This document shows, one piece after another, positions 8,212 through 16,705 of a stretch of 64,000 nt of DNA. The stretch covers positions 112,847 through 176,846 of the forward strand of contig JAICLZ010000001.1 of assembly GCA_025929535.1 (NCBI GenBank). Reading direction: 5' to 3'. This stretch comes from Gemmatimonadaceae bacterium (GTDB taxonomy: Bacteria; Gemmatimonadota; Gemmatimonadetes; Gemmatimonadales; Gemmatimonadaceae). Positions within the stretch are counted from its first letter, which is position 1, and each line of letters starts with the position of its first letter. The notes under the pieces are model-generated. The model saw nothing but the letters and a program-made list of their open reading frames with translations, did no database searches and was not told the DNA's origin. The position numbers and the translations under genes are program-made.

Positions 8212-9228
8212 ATGACGCTGGACATTCGGGACATTACGATCATCGGCGCGGGCCCCACCGGTCTCTTCGCCGCGTTTTACGCGGGGATGCGAGGCGTGTC
8301 GGCGCGCATCCTGGACGCACTCCCGGAGCTCGGCGGCCAGCTGACCGCACTGTACCCGGAGAAATACATCTTCGACGTGGCAGGGCTGCCGAAGATTCTC
8401 GCCAAGGATCTGGTGACCGATCTGGTGACGCAGATGCGCCAGTTTCGCCCGGACGAGCGGCTTGGCCAGCGCATCGTGGCTCTGGAAGAGGACGGCGGGG
8501 TGCTGACTCTGGTCACCGAAACCGACCGCTTCCCATCGCGTGCGGTGATCGTCGCAGCGGGGATCGGCGCTTTCTCGCCGCGGCGGCTGCCACATCCGAG
8601 CGCCGAGGCGTGGTACGGGAGGGGGATTCACGACCGTGTGACGGACCCGAAGGAGCTCAGCGGGCAGAAGGTGCTGATCGTGGGTGGTGGCGACTCGGCC
8701 TTCGATTGGACGCATCAACTGAAGGATCACGCGAAGTCAGTCACGCTGATCCATCGAAGCGATCGCTTCAGGGCCCACGGAGCCACCGTTGCGGCCGTGA
8801 GCGAGGCGGCGAAGGCGGGGCAGGTGAAGGTGCTCACCTTTCACGAGATTGCGGAAGTGAAGGGAACGGATGGGCACGTCACCGGTGCTACGTTGAAGGA
8901 TGTGAAGGCGAAGACGATGCACGACGTGGATGTCGACATCATTCTGCCGATGCTCGGCTTCGTGAGCGACATTGGGCCGCTGGCGGAATGGGGGCTCACG
9001 ATCGAGAAGGACGAGATCGTGGTATCGAGCACGATGGAGGCTGGCCGCCCGGGGATCTATGCCGCAGGGGACATCACGACGTATCCGGGCAAGCTCAAGC
9101 TGATCGCGACGGGCTTCGGTGAGGCCGCGACGGCGGTGAACCAGGCGGTACACTGGATCTACCCGGAAAAGAAGGTGAACCCCGGGCATTCGTCGAACAT
9201 GGCGATATTTGGACAGAAGGATGATTGA
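8212..9228 (+). CDS. Ferredoxin/flavodoxin-NADP+ reductase, thioredoxin-reductase-like type
   Basis: A flavoprotein that exchanges electrons between NADPH and ferredoxin or flavodoxin (338 aa). The FAD-binding GAGPTGLFAAFYAG lies near the N-terminus (12-25), the NADPH-binding GGGDSAFDW near residue 160, and the FAD-contacting GIYAAGDITTYPG near 285. The redox CxxC of thioredoxin reductases is absent, which places it with the TrxR-like FNR family. The C-terminal extension after AVHWIYPEKK fits that family. The true start is ATG 8212; the frame stays open far upstream only as antisense to the kinase gene. Confidence 0.88.
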   Translation: MTLDIRDITIIGAGPTGLFAAFYAGMRGVSARILDALPELGGQLTALYPEKYIFDVAGLPKILAKDLVTDLVTQMRQFRPDERLGQRIVALEEDGGVLTLVTETDRFPSRAVIVAAGIGAFSPRRLPHPSAEAWYGRGIHDRVTDPKELSGQKVLIVGGGDSAFDWTHQLKDHAKSVTLIHRSDRFRAHGATVAAVSEAAKAGQVKVLTFHEIAEVKGTDGHVTGATLKDVKAKTMHDVDVDIILPMLGFVSDIGPLAEWGLTIEKDEIVVSSTMEAGRPGIYAAGDITTYPGKLKLIATGFGEAATAVNQAVHWIYPEKKVNPGHSSNMAIFGQKDD

Positions 9229-9261
9229 GCCGGAAACGCGGAACATCGGCAGGAGCTGGAG

Positions 9262-9570
9262 ATGAGCGACGAAAAGGAGACGTGCCCCGCGTGCGGAAGC
9301 GACCGGGTCACGAAGGGACGCATTCTTGGCGGCATCTCGTCGATCTATTTTCGGCCGTCGGGACTGCGCTTCTGGACACTCAGCGCCGCGGTCCCGATGA
9401 TCGGCGCGAACAAGACGGCGGATGAGTTCTTCCCGCCGGGCGCTCGCGCGTGCGTGTCGTGCGGATTGCTGTGGAGCCGCGTGAATCCGACGCTGCTCGC
9501 GCGCGTGCTGCGCGAGGGCGGTACGGAGGAGACGCGCAAGCGGTTCGGGGATGGGGGAGAGGAAGGGTAG
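9262..9570 (+). CDS. Zinc-ribbon-like small protein
   Basis: A 102-residue protein with two paired-cysteine knuckles, CPACGSD (8-14) and CVSCGLLW near residue 68, spaced as a zinc ribbon with a long insert. The middle is hydrophobic-aromatic (IYFRPSGLRFWTLS) and the C-terminus is charged. Function is not recognised; such proteins often act as small structural or regulatory zinc proteins. It follows the reductase gene by 33 bases and precedes the DinB-like gene by 5, so the three are likely cotranscribed. The final bases of its frame contain the ribosome-binding site of the next gene. Confidence 0.7.
   Translation: MSDEKETCPACGSDRVTKGRILGGISSIYFRPSGLRFWTLSAAVPMIGANKTADEFFPPGARACVSCGLLWSRVNPTLLARVLREGGTEETRKRFGDGGEEG
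9556..9566 (+). promoter_or_regulatory. Purine-rich ribosome-binding site for the DinB-like gene
   Basis: GGAGAGGAAGG-type purine tract lies about 9 bases before ATT 9576. Its position selects that codon as initiator, because no ATG, GTG or TTG lies in frame between 9474 and the codons near 9678. Confidence 0.4.
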
Positions 9571-9575
9571 ATCGT

Positions 9576-10076
9576 ATTCGCTGGTTCGACAGGCGTTTCG
9601 ACTTCAGCTTCCCGGCGGAGCTTCACCCGGCGCTCCTCGAGCGGCTGCGCGGAACGCCGCTCCGACTCGCGGAGCGCGTGATGCTCTTCGAGCCGGAGGC
9701 GCAGCGGCGACGTACGGATGGATGGTCGGTGCAGGAGCACGCGGGGCACATCGCCGATCTCGACCGCATACTTTTCCGGCCGCGCATCGTCGAGCTCGAG
9801 CGCGGCGAAGACTCGCTGCTGCCGGCGGATCTCACGAATGCGACCACTGAGGCGGCGCAGCACAATTCGCGTTCGATGGACGCGGTGCTGGCGGAGGTGC
9901 GCCGCGAGCGCGGTGCCATGATCGCGCAGCTCGAGCGGATGGACCCATCGGTTTTTTCGCGCTCGGCGCGGCATCCGCGGCTCGGTGCGCCCATGCGATT
10001 GGTGGATCTGATGTTGTTCATCGCCGAGCACGATGACCATCATCTCGCGGCGATCACGGCACTCGAGGCCCGCTAG
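9576..10076 (+). CDS. DinB-like (DinB_2/YfiT) family protein, apparent ATT start
   Basis: A four-helix-bundle DinB-superfamily protein of about 166 aa; relatives are metal-dependent thiol or small-molecule transferases, and the substrate here is unknown. The family's N-terminal block is seen in WFDRRFDFSFP, with HIADLDR in the middle and the C-terminal metal-binding histidines in AEHDDHHLAAI. Homologues begin a few residues before WFDRRFDFSFP, and the codon there is ATT, preceded by a good purine-rich ribosome-binding site. The next standard starts are GTG/ATG at 9678/9681, which would delete the conserved N-terminus, and upstream GTGs overlap the previous gene by 100 bases. Its TAG stop overlaps the stop of the convergent gene. 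Confidence 0.75.
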   Translation: MRWFDRRFDFSFPAELHPALLERLRGTPLRLAERVMLFEPEAQRRRTDGWSVQEHAGHIADLDRILFRPRIVELERGEDSLLPADLTNATTEAAQHNSRSMDAVLAEVRRERGAMIAQLERMDPSVFSRSARHPRLGAPMRLVDLMLFIAEHDDHHLAAITALEAR

Positions 10077-10579
10077 CGTTCGCCCGATGTGAGTCCGCGG
10101 ACCTCGTTCCAGCGCGACTTTAGCTGCTGGATCCAGGACGGCGCTTCGGGATCCACGACCCTGATCTCCACCGAGCCAAGACACGCCGTACCCGTGACGT
10201 GTACCGTGGGGGCGCCCTCGGCAGGCCTGCTCCACTTCTGTCCCTGGATCTCGAAGGAGCCCACAATGGCGTCGCCATCGCATTCTACGCGTACGTCGGG
10301 TGGCACCAGGATCTCGATGCTGCCCATGATCGCCACCACCTCGATGCGCGAAGTCCCCTGGCCGAAGCGAGCGCTCGTGAGGTCGATGGTCACACTGCCC
10401 CAGAACGACACTGCGCGAAAGAGACGCGCGAGTATCCAGTCGCCGGCGCGCGCTTGTGAAGACAGGAAGGCGGTGATGCCGCGCGCCGGAGGCACAAGCT
10501 CCGGAGGCACGAACATCCGTGGCGCGACTGGCGCCGGCGTAACGCCAGGCTGGAAAGGAGGATACTGAGGGGTCGTCAC
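10073..10579 (-). CDS. LiaF-like C-terminal domain protein (cell-wall-active antibiotic response type)
   Basis: A 168-residue protein. The N-terminal third is proline-rich and low in complexity. From about residue 55 there is a repeated beta-strand pattern with GSVTIDLTSARF, GSIEILVPPDVRVE, GSFEIQG and GSVEIRVV, typical of the LiaF/YvqF C-terminal domain. In Bacillus LiaF this domain tunes an envelope-stress two-component system; here no transmembrane segments precede it, so it is probably cytosolic. I start it at GTG 10579. It lies 64 bases downstream of the dppB-like gene. The function is inferred only from the domain. Confidence 0.65.
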   Translation of the reverse strand: MTTPQYPPFQPGVTPAPVAPRMFVPPELVPPARGITAFLSSQARAGDWILARLFRAVSFWGSVTIDLTSARFGQGTSRIEVVAIMGSIEILVPPDVRVECDGDAIVGSFEIQGQKWSRPAEGAPTVHVTGTACLGSVEIRVVDPEAPSWIQQLKSRWNEVRGLTSGER

Positions 10580-10608
10580 GGTATCTATCCAACGAGACTG
10601 CGCACCCC

Positions 10609-10628
10609 CGGGTTTCGCCGGAAGCCCG
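10609..10628. terminator. Hairpin downstream of the DppB-like permease gene
   Basis: An 8-bp stem (one G-T pair) around a GCCG tetraloop: CGGGTTTC, GCCG, GAAGCCCG. It lies between the permease stop and the LiaF-like start. No T-run follows in either direction, so it may attenuate or stabilise the transcript instead of ending it. Confidence 0.3.
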
Positions 10629-10643
10629 CGGTAGGACGCGCCT

Positions 10644-11564
10644 TCAATCGTACGCGATTCGCGGGTCCGCCGCCGCGTACGCAAGATCGGTGAGCACGTT
10701 CACGACAACGAACACCACACTCAAAAACAACACGGTTCCCTGAATCGCTGGAAGGTCCCGGCGACCGATCGCATTGACCACGTAGCGCCCGATCCCCGGC
10801 CAGCTGAACACCGTCTCCGTGAGAATGCTCCCGGTGAGATACGATCCGAAGTCGAGTCCCAGCACGCTGATCACCGGAACGAGCGCATTTCGGAGCGCGT
10901 GATGCATGAGCACGATCTTCTCGCGGGCGCCCTTGGCGCGCGCCGTGCGCACGAAGTCGCTGGAGAGCACATCGAGCATGGACGAGCGCGTCATGCGTGC
11001 GAGAAAGGCGATCGAGCGCGAGCCGAGCGCGAGCGCCGGGAGAATCAGATAGACGGGGCGTCCATATCCGGATGGCGGAAGCCAGTGCAGCAGGACCGCG
11101 AACAGCAGAATCAGCAGCAGCCCCACCCAGTACACCGGGAACGAGACGCCCGCGTACGCGAGCGCGAGCGCGCCGCGATCGATCCACCCGCCGGGATGCC
11201 GCGCGCTCAACACTCCGAGCGACACGCCGACCACGATGGCGAGCAGCATCGCCGTGCCCGCGAGCTCGAGCGTCTTCGGAAATCGCTCCGCTATGTCGCG
11301 CGCGATCGGGCGGCCGGTGATGAACGAGCGACCGAGATCGCCTCGCACGACGCCGCTCGCGTAGTGCGCGAATTGTCGAGGCAGCGACTCGTTCAGATGC
11401 AGCTCCGTGCGCAGCCGCGCGATCGTTGCGGAGTCCGCGCGCTCGCCCACCATCTCGAGCACGGGATCACCGGGCGCCACGTAGAGCAGCAGAAACGCGA
11501 CCACTACCACGCCCGCCAGCGTCGGGATGGCGAGCAGCGCGCGGCGCGCGAGCAGCGCTCCCAT
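10644..11564 (-). CDS. dppB: Dipeptide/oligopeptide ABC transporter permease, DppB type
   Basis: Inner-membrane permease of a peptide or nickel-type ABC importer (306 aa). The first transmembrane segment is near residues 8-30 (LLAIPTLAGVVVVAFLLLYV), followed by the diagnostic periplasmic APGDP motif. The permease EAA-loop region is seen around DFVRTARAKGAREKIVLMHH, followed by LRNALVPVISVLGLDFG. It lies 10 bases downstream of the binding-protein gene. No DppC partner or ATPase gene follows; a DppC-type permease is instead at 59320-60168. Confidence 0.88.
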   Translation of the reverse strand: MGALLARRALLAIPTLAGVVVVAFLLLYVAPGDPVLEMVGERADSATIARLRTELHLNESLPRQFAHYASGVVRGDLGRSFITGRPIARDIAERFPKTLELAGTAMLLAIVVGVSLGVLSARHPGGWIDRGALALAYAGVSFPVYWVGLLLILLFAVLLHWLPPSGYGRPVYLILPALALGSRSIAFLARMTRSSMLDVLSSDFVRTARAKGAREKIVLMHHALRNALVPVISVLGLDFGSYLTGSILTETVFSWPGIGRYVVNAIGRRDLPAIQGTVLFLSVVFVVVNVLTDLAYAAADPRIAYD

Positions 11565-11574
11565 CAGCGCCGCA

Positions 11575-13167
11575 TCATCGATGCGGCGCGATCGTCACGT
11601 CCAGGAACTTCTGGCCGTTGAAGATCGTCGGGGCGACGAAGCCCTTCACCCACGGCTGTACGGCATAGAGCTCGTTGTAGAAGAACAGATAGATCATCGG
11701 TGCATCGGCGAACTCGAGCGAATCCGCCTGGCGGTAGAGCGCGACGCGCTTCGCGGAATCCTGCTCCGTGCGCGCGAGCGCCACGATGCGATCGTAGGCT
11801 GGATTCTCGTAGAAGGAGACATTTCCGCCAACGCCCCGGTTCGCACCGTACAGCAACGGATACAGAAAGTTCTCGGCGTCCGGATAGTCGGCGTACCAGT
11901 CCTTCACGAACATGTCCGTCTGGCCGTTGCGCGACGCCTCGCGGGCCGCGGCGCTCTCGCGCTGCACGATCTTCGCGCGCACGCCCACCGCCGCGAAATA
12001 TGACTGGATCGACTCGGCCACGCGCGCGAAGGCGGGATCCTGCGGGAGCCAGAGCTCGATGTCGAAGCCCTTCGCGTAGCCGGCGGCAGCGAGGAGCTTC
12101 TTCGCGGCGGCGGGATCGTACGCGTAGGGAGCGCGCGTGGTGTCCGCGCCCTCGAGCGTGGGCGGGATGACGCCGGCCGCGAGACGCCCGCGCCCACCCA
12201 AAAGCTTGTCGAGAATCGTGCGCACGTCCACCGCGTGGTTGAGCGCCTGGCGCACGCGCACATCCTTGAGCGGGCCGCGCGTCGTGTTCAGCGCCACGTA
12301 CCAGAGCCGGAGCGCGGGTGCGGACGTGAGGAGCGCCTTCTTTTCGTCCGTTTGCTCCCAGCGGGGTGCATCCGCTTCGGGGACGTAGAGCAGGTCCACG
12401 TTTCCGCTCTCGAATTCCGCGACCGCCGTGCTTGGCTCTGGAATGATTCGTATCATGAGCGAATCGAGCTTGGGCGCGCCGCCGAAATATTCCGGATTCC
12501 TTGCGAGCAGCACGAAATCGTCGTGCTGCCAGGAGACGAGCGTCCACGCTCCCGTGCCGATCGGGTGCTCGCCGAAATCGGCGGGTATTTTCGCCGGCAC
12601 CACCGATGCGACCGGCATTGCGAGTAACTTTGGAAAGATCGCGAGGGCAGTGTCGAGCGAAATGCGGATGGTGCTGTCGTTCACGACGGCGAGCCCGGAC
12701 ACCGTGGTCGCTTTCCCTGCGGCGAATGCGCGGGCGCCGGCGATCGGATAGAGTGGCCAGGGGCGGCCGGATTTGTTGGCGGGATCGAGCACGCGGGTGA
12801 AGCTGTGCACCACGTCGCTCGCGTGGAGCAGGGTGCCGTCGTGAAAGCGGACTCCGGGACGGAGATGAAAGACATAGGTGCGTCCGTCCGGAGAGATCTC
12901 CCACCGGGTGGCCAGCGCTGGCCCGACCTTCGCGTCGGGACTGAAGCGAGTGAGACCGTCGAAGAGATAGGACACCGCGCGACCGGTCGGAACATCGGTG
13001 GAGAGCGCAGGGTCGAGCGACTTTGGATCGTAGCGATCACGTGCGTCGACGAGCGTGCGACGATGCGCGACTTCACCGCCACGGCACGCGGCGAGCGCGA
13101 GCAGCGCGATGAAGGCGACGAACACGTGAGAAGAGCGTGAGCGCAACAGTGATGGCGACAGAGGCAT
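11575..13167 (-). CDS. Peptide ABC transporter substrate-binding lipoprotein, DppA/OppA type
   Basis: Periplasmic solute-binding protein, family 5 (530 aa). The N-terminal signal peptide ends in a lipobox, LLALAAC with C28, so it should be membrane-anchored by a lipid. The family pattern DPKSLDPALSTDVPTGRAV near the mature N-terminus, the FHLRPGVRFHDG block near residue 100, and VRQALNHAVD near 310 are all present. It probably feeds the DppB-type permease just downstream. A promoter candidate lies at 13245-13273, giving a leader of about 70 bases. Peptide is the likely substrate, but family 5 also binds nickel, haem and sugars. Confidence 0.88.
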   Translation of the reverse strand: MPLSPSLLRSRSSHVFVAFIALLALAACRGGEVAHRRTLVDARDRYDPKSLDPALSTDVPTGRAVSYLFDGLTRFSPDAKVGPALATRWEISPDGRTYVFHLRPGVRFHDGTLLHASDVVHSFTRVLDPANKSGRPWPLYPIAGARAFAAGKATTVSGLAVVNDSTIRISLDTALAIFPKLLAMPVASVVPAKIPADFGEHPIGTGAWTLVSWQHDDFVLLARNPEYFGGAPKLDSLMIRIIPEPSTAVAEFESGNVDLLYVPEADAPRWEQTDEKKALLTSAPALRLWYVALNTTRGPLKDVRVRQALNHAVDVRTILDKLLGGRGRLAAGVIPPTLEGADTTRAPYAYDPAAAKKLLAAAGYAKGFDIELWLPQDPAFARVAESIQSYFAAVGVRAKIVQRESAAAREASRNGQTDMFVKDWYADYPDAENFLYPLLYGANRGVGGNVSFYENPAYDRIVALARTEQDSAKRVALYRQADSLEFADAPMIYLFFYNELYAVQPWVKGFVAPTIFNGQKFLDVTIAPHR

Positions 13168-13219
13168 TGCGGACCCGTGCTGGAGCGCGCCCGCGCGTTG
13201 CCCTCACGTGGCTACGACG

Positions 13220-13248
13220 TTGACACAGCGGTACTATTCGAGTGAACT
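13220..13248 (+). promoter_or_regulatory. Candidate promoter for the GGDEF response-regulator gene
   Basis: A perfect -35 TTGACA at 13220-13225 is followed after 17 bases by TGAACT, a poor -10. It overlaps the divergent dppA promoter, so the two may interfere. The gene starts at GTG 13276. Confidence 0.35.
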
Positions 13249-13273
13249 TATCGGGCCCCAAGTGAAGCGTCAA
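13245..13273 (-). promoter_or_regulatory. Candidate promoter of the dppA-dppB operon
   Basis: On the minus strand, TTGACG (13273-13268) is followed after 17 bases by TAAGTT (13250-13245). The -35 hexamer overlaps the upstream edge of the divergent response-regulator gene region. Confidence 0.5.
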
Positions 13274-13275
13274 TC

Positions 13276-14196
13276 GTGAGTTACGTCCTGTGCGTCGACG
13301 ACAACGAGGACATGCGCCTGATGGTGCGTGAGGTCCTCCAATCGGCGGGGCACGAGACCGATCTGGCAGCCGACGGATTGTCCGCGCTCGCGTCGATCCA
13401 GGAGCGCGAGCCCGATCTGCTCGTGCTCGACCTCGTCATGCCCGGCATGAGCGGGCTGGACGTGTGTCGTGCCGTGAAACTGAATCCGTTCACCGCGCGC
13501 ATCCCGATCCTGATGCTCACGGCGCAAGGCGACATCAAGCACAAGGTGGCGGCGTTCGAGGCGGGCGCCGACGATTACCTCGCGAAGCCGTTCGATCCAC
13601 GTGAGCTCAGAGCGCGCATCGTGGCGTTACTCAGAATCGTCCGGCGTGAGGGTGATCGGAATCCGACGAGCGGGCTGCCCGGCGGCAAGGCGATCGAGGA
13701 GGAGATCGAGCGCCGCGCGGAGGCGGGGGACTCGTTCGCGATCTGCTACATCGATCTCGACAACTTCAAGCCGTTCGCGGACACGTTCGGGTTCTCGATC
13801 GCCGACATGGTGATCCGGGACATGGGGCAGGCGATCAGGGGGGCGATCGAGACGACGGGATCGCCCACGGACTTCGTCGGGCACATCGGAGGCGATGACT
13901 TCATCGCGGTCACGACGGTGCAGCGCGCGCTGGCGATTGCGCGGGAGTGTGCGCTGCGCTTCGTGGACGTGGCGAAGCGTGCGGTGGGTGAGGAGGCGGT
14001 GCGCCGAGGGCATTTCACGGGCGTCGATCGGGAAGGGCGGGCGCGCGATTTTCCGATCGCGCGACTGTCCGCGGCAGTGCTGCAGATCGGGCCGGACCGC
14101 TGGATCTCGACGGGGCACATCGGATCGCTGGCAGCGGAGGTGAAGCGGCGCGCAAAACAGCGAGGGCCCGGTACCATCCTCGTGCAAACAGTGTAG
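13276..14196 (+). CDS. Response regulator with degenerate GGDEF domain
   Basis: A 306-aa protein with an N-terminal receiver domain and a C-terminal GGDEF-like domain. The receiver has the acidic pair in VDDNED, the phosphorylation aspartate D52 (LLVLDLVMPGMSG) and the conserved lysine in LAKPFDP. The output domain shows CYIDLDNFKPFADTFGFS and the signature HIGGDDFIAV, i.e. GGDDF where active diguanylate cyclases have GG(D/E)EF. It may therefore be a c-di-GMP or GTP sensor and not a synthase. It starts at GTG 13276, about 20 bases from the predicted transcript start. The envelope assembly genes follow on the same strand. Confidence 0.85.
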   Translation: MSYVLCVDDNEDMRLMVREVLQSAGHETDLAADGLSALASIQEREPDLLVLDLVMPGMSGLDVCRAVKLNPFTARIPILMLTAQGDIKHKVAAFEAGADDYLAKPFDPRELRARIVALLRIVRREGDRNPTSGLPGGKAIEEEIERRAEAGDSFAICYIDLDNFKPFADTFGFSIADMVIRDMGQAIRGAIETTGSPTDFVGHIGGDDFIAVTTVQRALAIARECALRFVDVAKRAVGEEAVRRGHFTGVDREGRARDFPIARLSAAVLQIGPDRWISTGHIGSLAAEVKRRAKQRGPGTILVQTV

Positions 14197-14255
14197 CACA
14201 CGTCAGCGCTGAGTCGTCCGAGCCACGAGGACGCGGCGTACACGCAAGGGTGCCA

Positions 14256-14474
14256 ATGACGGAAACGAACGGGATGCGCGACGAGTCGATCGTCCGCTAC
14301 GATGATCGGCAGCCAGTGCGCGGCCGCGCGCTTCTTCCCGCCATTGCCGCGGGGCTGGGCGCGGGGCTCGCCGTCTTCTACATCGCGCGGCTGCTCGCCG
14401 AGCGTGCGCCGATGGCGCTGGAGCCTCCCGATGCTGCTGTCCGGGCTGCCGCATTGGCGCGAACACGCGGGTGA
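14256..14474 (+). CDS. Small single-span membrane protein
   Basis: A 72-residue protein from ATG 14256 (an upstream in-frame start at 14250 adds two residues). The N-terminus is charged and hydrophilic; one hydrophobic segment spans about residues 28-46 (LLPAIAAGLGAGLAVFYIA). No family recognised. Its stop overlaps the start of the Omp85 gene as TGATG, so it is translationally coupled to it. That tight coupling makes a role in the same outer-membrane pathway plausible but unproven. Confidence 0.55.
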   Translation: MTETNGMRDESIVRYDDRQPVRGRALLPAIAAGLGAGLAVFYIARLLAERAPMALEPPDAAVRAAALARTRG

Positions 14475-16702
14475 TGCGACGGGCTTTCCTCGCCGCGCTG
14501 CTGCTTTTTTGTTCAGTCGCTCTCCCCGGCGCTCTGCGGGCACAGGACATTTCGTGCGACCCCGGTGACCTCGAAGTGCGTGCGGTGACCTTCACGGGGA
14601 ACGAGCACTTTCGAAGTGCGGAGCTGGCGAGCGTGATCGTCACGTCGCCGTCGAGCTTCACGCGTCGCCATCTGCATCTGCCCATCGGCGCGCGCCGCTG
14701 CCTCGACACACTCGAGCTCTCGCGCGATGCGGTTCGCATCCGGCTCTTCTACCGGCTGCGCGGCTACTACAAGACGGCCGTGAAAACGTCGGTGAAGCCG
14801 GCGGGAACGGGTGCCGTTGCGGTCGGATTCGGGATCACCGAGGGGCCGCCGGTGATGATCGACTCGCTGAGCGTCACAGGGCTCGACTCGGTCCCGGATC
14901 GCGAGCGCCTCCTGCGGGAGCTCGATCACTTTCGTCACGAGCACATCTTCACGAAGATCGAGCTGCAATCGGTGATCGACTCGGTGCGCGAGCAGCTGCA
15001 CAACAGCGGCTATCCCTACGCCGCCGCGCCGCTCGCCTCGAGCGAGGTCGATCCGGCAACGGACCGGGCCCAGGTCGGGTATCAGTTCTTCGAGCAGTTT
15101 CGCGGACAGCCGCTGGCGCTCCCGAGCCGTCTCGCGCACATCCGCCAGATCGAGTTCGAGATCGCGCCCGGTGGCGATTCGGCCAAGATCGACACGAGCA
15201 CGATCCGGCGGCTGCTCTCCTTCAAGGTGGGCGACGTCTATCGGGAGAAGGACCTGGTGCGCAGCCAGCGCGACCTGTACCAGCTCGAGACGTACAGCCA
15301 TGTGGACGTCGAGCTCGCGCCCGACAGCCTGCAGCCGAACGACAGCTCGCTCACCGTGCTCGTGCGGCTGAACGAAGCGAAGATGATCTCGGTGGGGATC
15401 GGTGCCGGCTGGGCGACGCTGGACTGCATCCGCACACAGGCGCGCCTCGCCGACCGCGACTTCCTGGGCGGTGCACGACGCCTCGAGCTCAATGGCCGTC
15501 TCTCGCACATCGCGCTCTGTCCGAGCGACGTGCGGAACGACTCGATCAGCAATCGCCTCAACTATTACGCCAGCGGCACGATTCGCCTGCGCGGCCTCAT
15601 CGGCCCGCACACGCTGCCGTCGTTCACGCTGTTCAGCGAGCGCACGTCGGAGTTCCGCGCGTACGTGCGCGAGACGCTGATCGGCGGCGCGGCCGAAGTC
15701 TCACGCGATCTCCAGCCACGCGACCTGCGGCCGGGCCTTCCGCTCACGCTCTCGTACCGCGTGGAGTACGGGCGCACCACGGCATCGCCCGCCGTTTTCT
15801 GCCAGCTCTTCAACCGCTGCGCGCTCGCCGACATCGAGCGGCTGCAGCAGAACGGGAGCTTGCACGTGTTCGGGGCGTCGATCGTTCGCGACCGCTCCGA
15901 CCAGCTGCTCGATCCCTCGAATGGCAACCAGCTGCATGTCGAGCTTCGCAGCGGCACGACCTCGCTCGACACGACGAACGGCACGCGTTTCAGCCGGGTC
16001 CTTGCCGAGGGTGCGGTGTACAAGACGGTGGGAAGCTCGACGTTTGCGGCGCGGCTGCAGCTGGCCGCGGTGCTGAACGGCTTTTCCGCACGCGGAGCCA
16101 CGGCGTACGTGCCACCGGAAGAACGACTCTACGCGGGCGGACCAAACTCCGTTCGCGGATTCAGCCAGAATTTGCTCGGACCCGTGGTCTACATCGTGGA
16201 CACGTTCGATGTGAGCAGTGTGGTGGTCGACGGCAATCCGGCGCAGCGTTTTCGCGCCGATAGCGCGTCGCGCGTGCTGCAGTACTCACCCACCGGCGGC
16301 AATACCCTCATCGTCGCGAGCGCCGAGTGGCGGTACCGGCTTCCGTCGTTCGGCGGGCGCGTGCAGCTCGCCACGTTCGTCGATGCCGGGCAGGTGTGGA
16401 ACCGACCGCAGCAGGGATTCACGTTCTCCGACCTCCGCGTGACGCCCGGCGTGGGCGTGCGCGTGCGCTCGCCGATCGGTCCGCTGCGCGTGGACGTGGC
16501 CTACAACGGATACGCATCGACAGCCGGCTCCGCGTATTTCGTCGGGCGCGACAACGTGCTTCGATGCGTGAGCCCCGGCAATCAGTTCTCGAGCGGGATC
16601 GTGGGGTCCGGGGAGACGTGCGATCCGACGTTCACGCCCAAGGCGAGCGAGAGCGTTCTGAGCAAGCTGACGTTCAACTTCAGCATCGGGCAGGCGTTCT
16701 AG
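14474..16702 (+). CDS. Omp85-family outer-membrane assembly protein, BamA/TamA-like
   Basis: An outer-membrane beta-barrel insertase-type protein (742 aa). The signal peptide is at about 1-24 (AALLLFCSVALPGALRAQ). POTRA-like repeats fill roughly residues 30-310, and the C-terminal half is a 16-strand barrel pattern with the L6 motif in YAGGPNSVRGF near residue 555, ending in FNFSIGQAF with a terminal aromatic as usual. TamB lies 3 bases downstream, so TamA is the better name, though only phylogeny would separate it from BamA. The start is ATG 14474; a GTG one codon upstream is possible. Confidence 0.9.
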   Translation: MRRAFLAALLLFCSVALPGALRAQDISCDPGDLEVRAVTFTGNEHFRSAELASVIVTSPSSFTRRHLHLPIGARRCLDTLELSRDAVRIRLFYRLRGYYKTAVKTSVKPAGTGAVAVGFGITEGPPVMIDSLSVTGLDSVPDRERLLRELDHFRHEHIFTKIELQSVIDSVREQLHNSGYPYAAAPLASSEVDPATDRAQVGYQFFEQFRGQPLALPSRLAHIRQIEFEIAPGGDSAKIDTSTIRRLLSFKVGDVYREKDLVRSQRDLYQLETYSHVDVELAPDSLQPNDSSLTVLVRLNEAKMISVGIGAGWATLDCIRTQARLADRDFLGGARRLELNGRLSHIALCPSDVRNDSISNRLNYYASGTIRLRGLIGPHTLPSFTLFSERTSEFRAYVRETLIGGAAEVSRDLQPRDLRPGLPLTLSYRVEYGRTTASPAVFCQLFNRCALADIERLQQNGSLHVFGASIVRDRSDQLLDPSNGNQLHVELRSGTTSLDTTNGTRFSRVLAEGAVYKTVGSSTFAARLQLAAVLNGFSARGATAYVPPEERLYAGGPNSVRGFSQNLLGPVVYIVDTFDVSSVVVDGNPAQRFRADSASRVLQYSPTGGNTLIVASAEWRYRLPSFGGRVQLATFVDAGQVWNRPQQGFTFSDLRVTPGVGVRVRSPIGPLRVDVAYNGYASTAGSAYFVGRDNVLRCVSPGNQFSSGIVGSGETCDPTFTPKASESVLSKLTFNFSIGQAF

Positions 16703-16705
16703 CGC

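Noticed and set aside
10073..10076. CTAG as a possible vsr or mobile-element scar
   Set aside because: It is simply the overlap of two stop codons.
13220..13227. TGACACA half-site shared with the tyrS palindrome
   Set aside because: It is part of a -35 TTGACA and has no inverted partner nearby; the match is probably chance.
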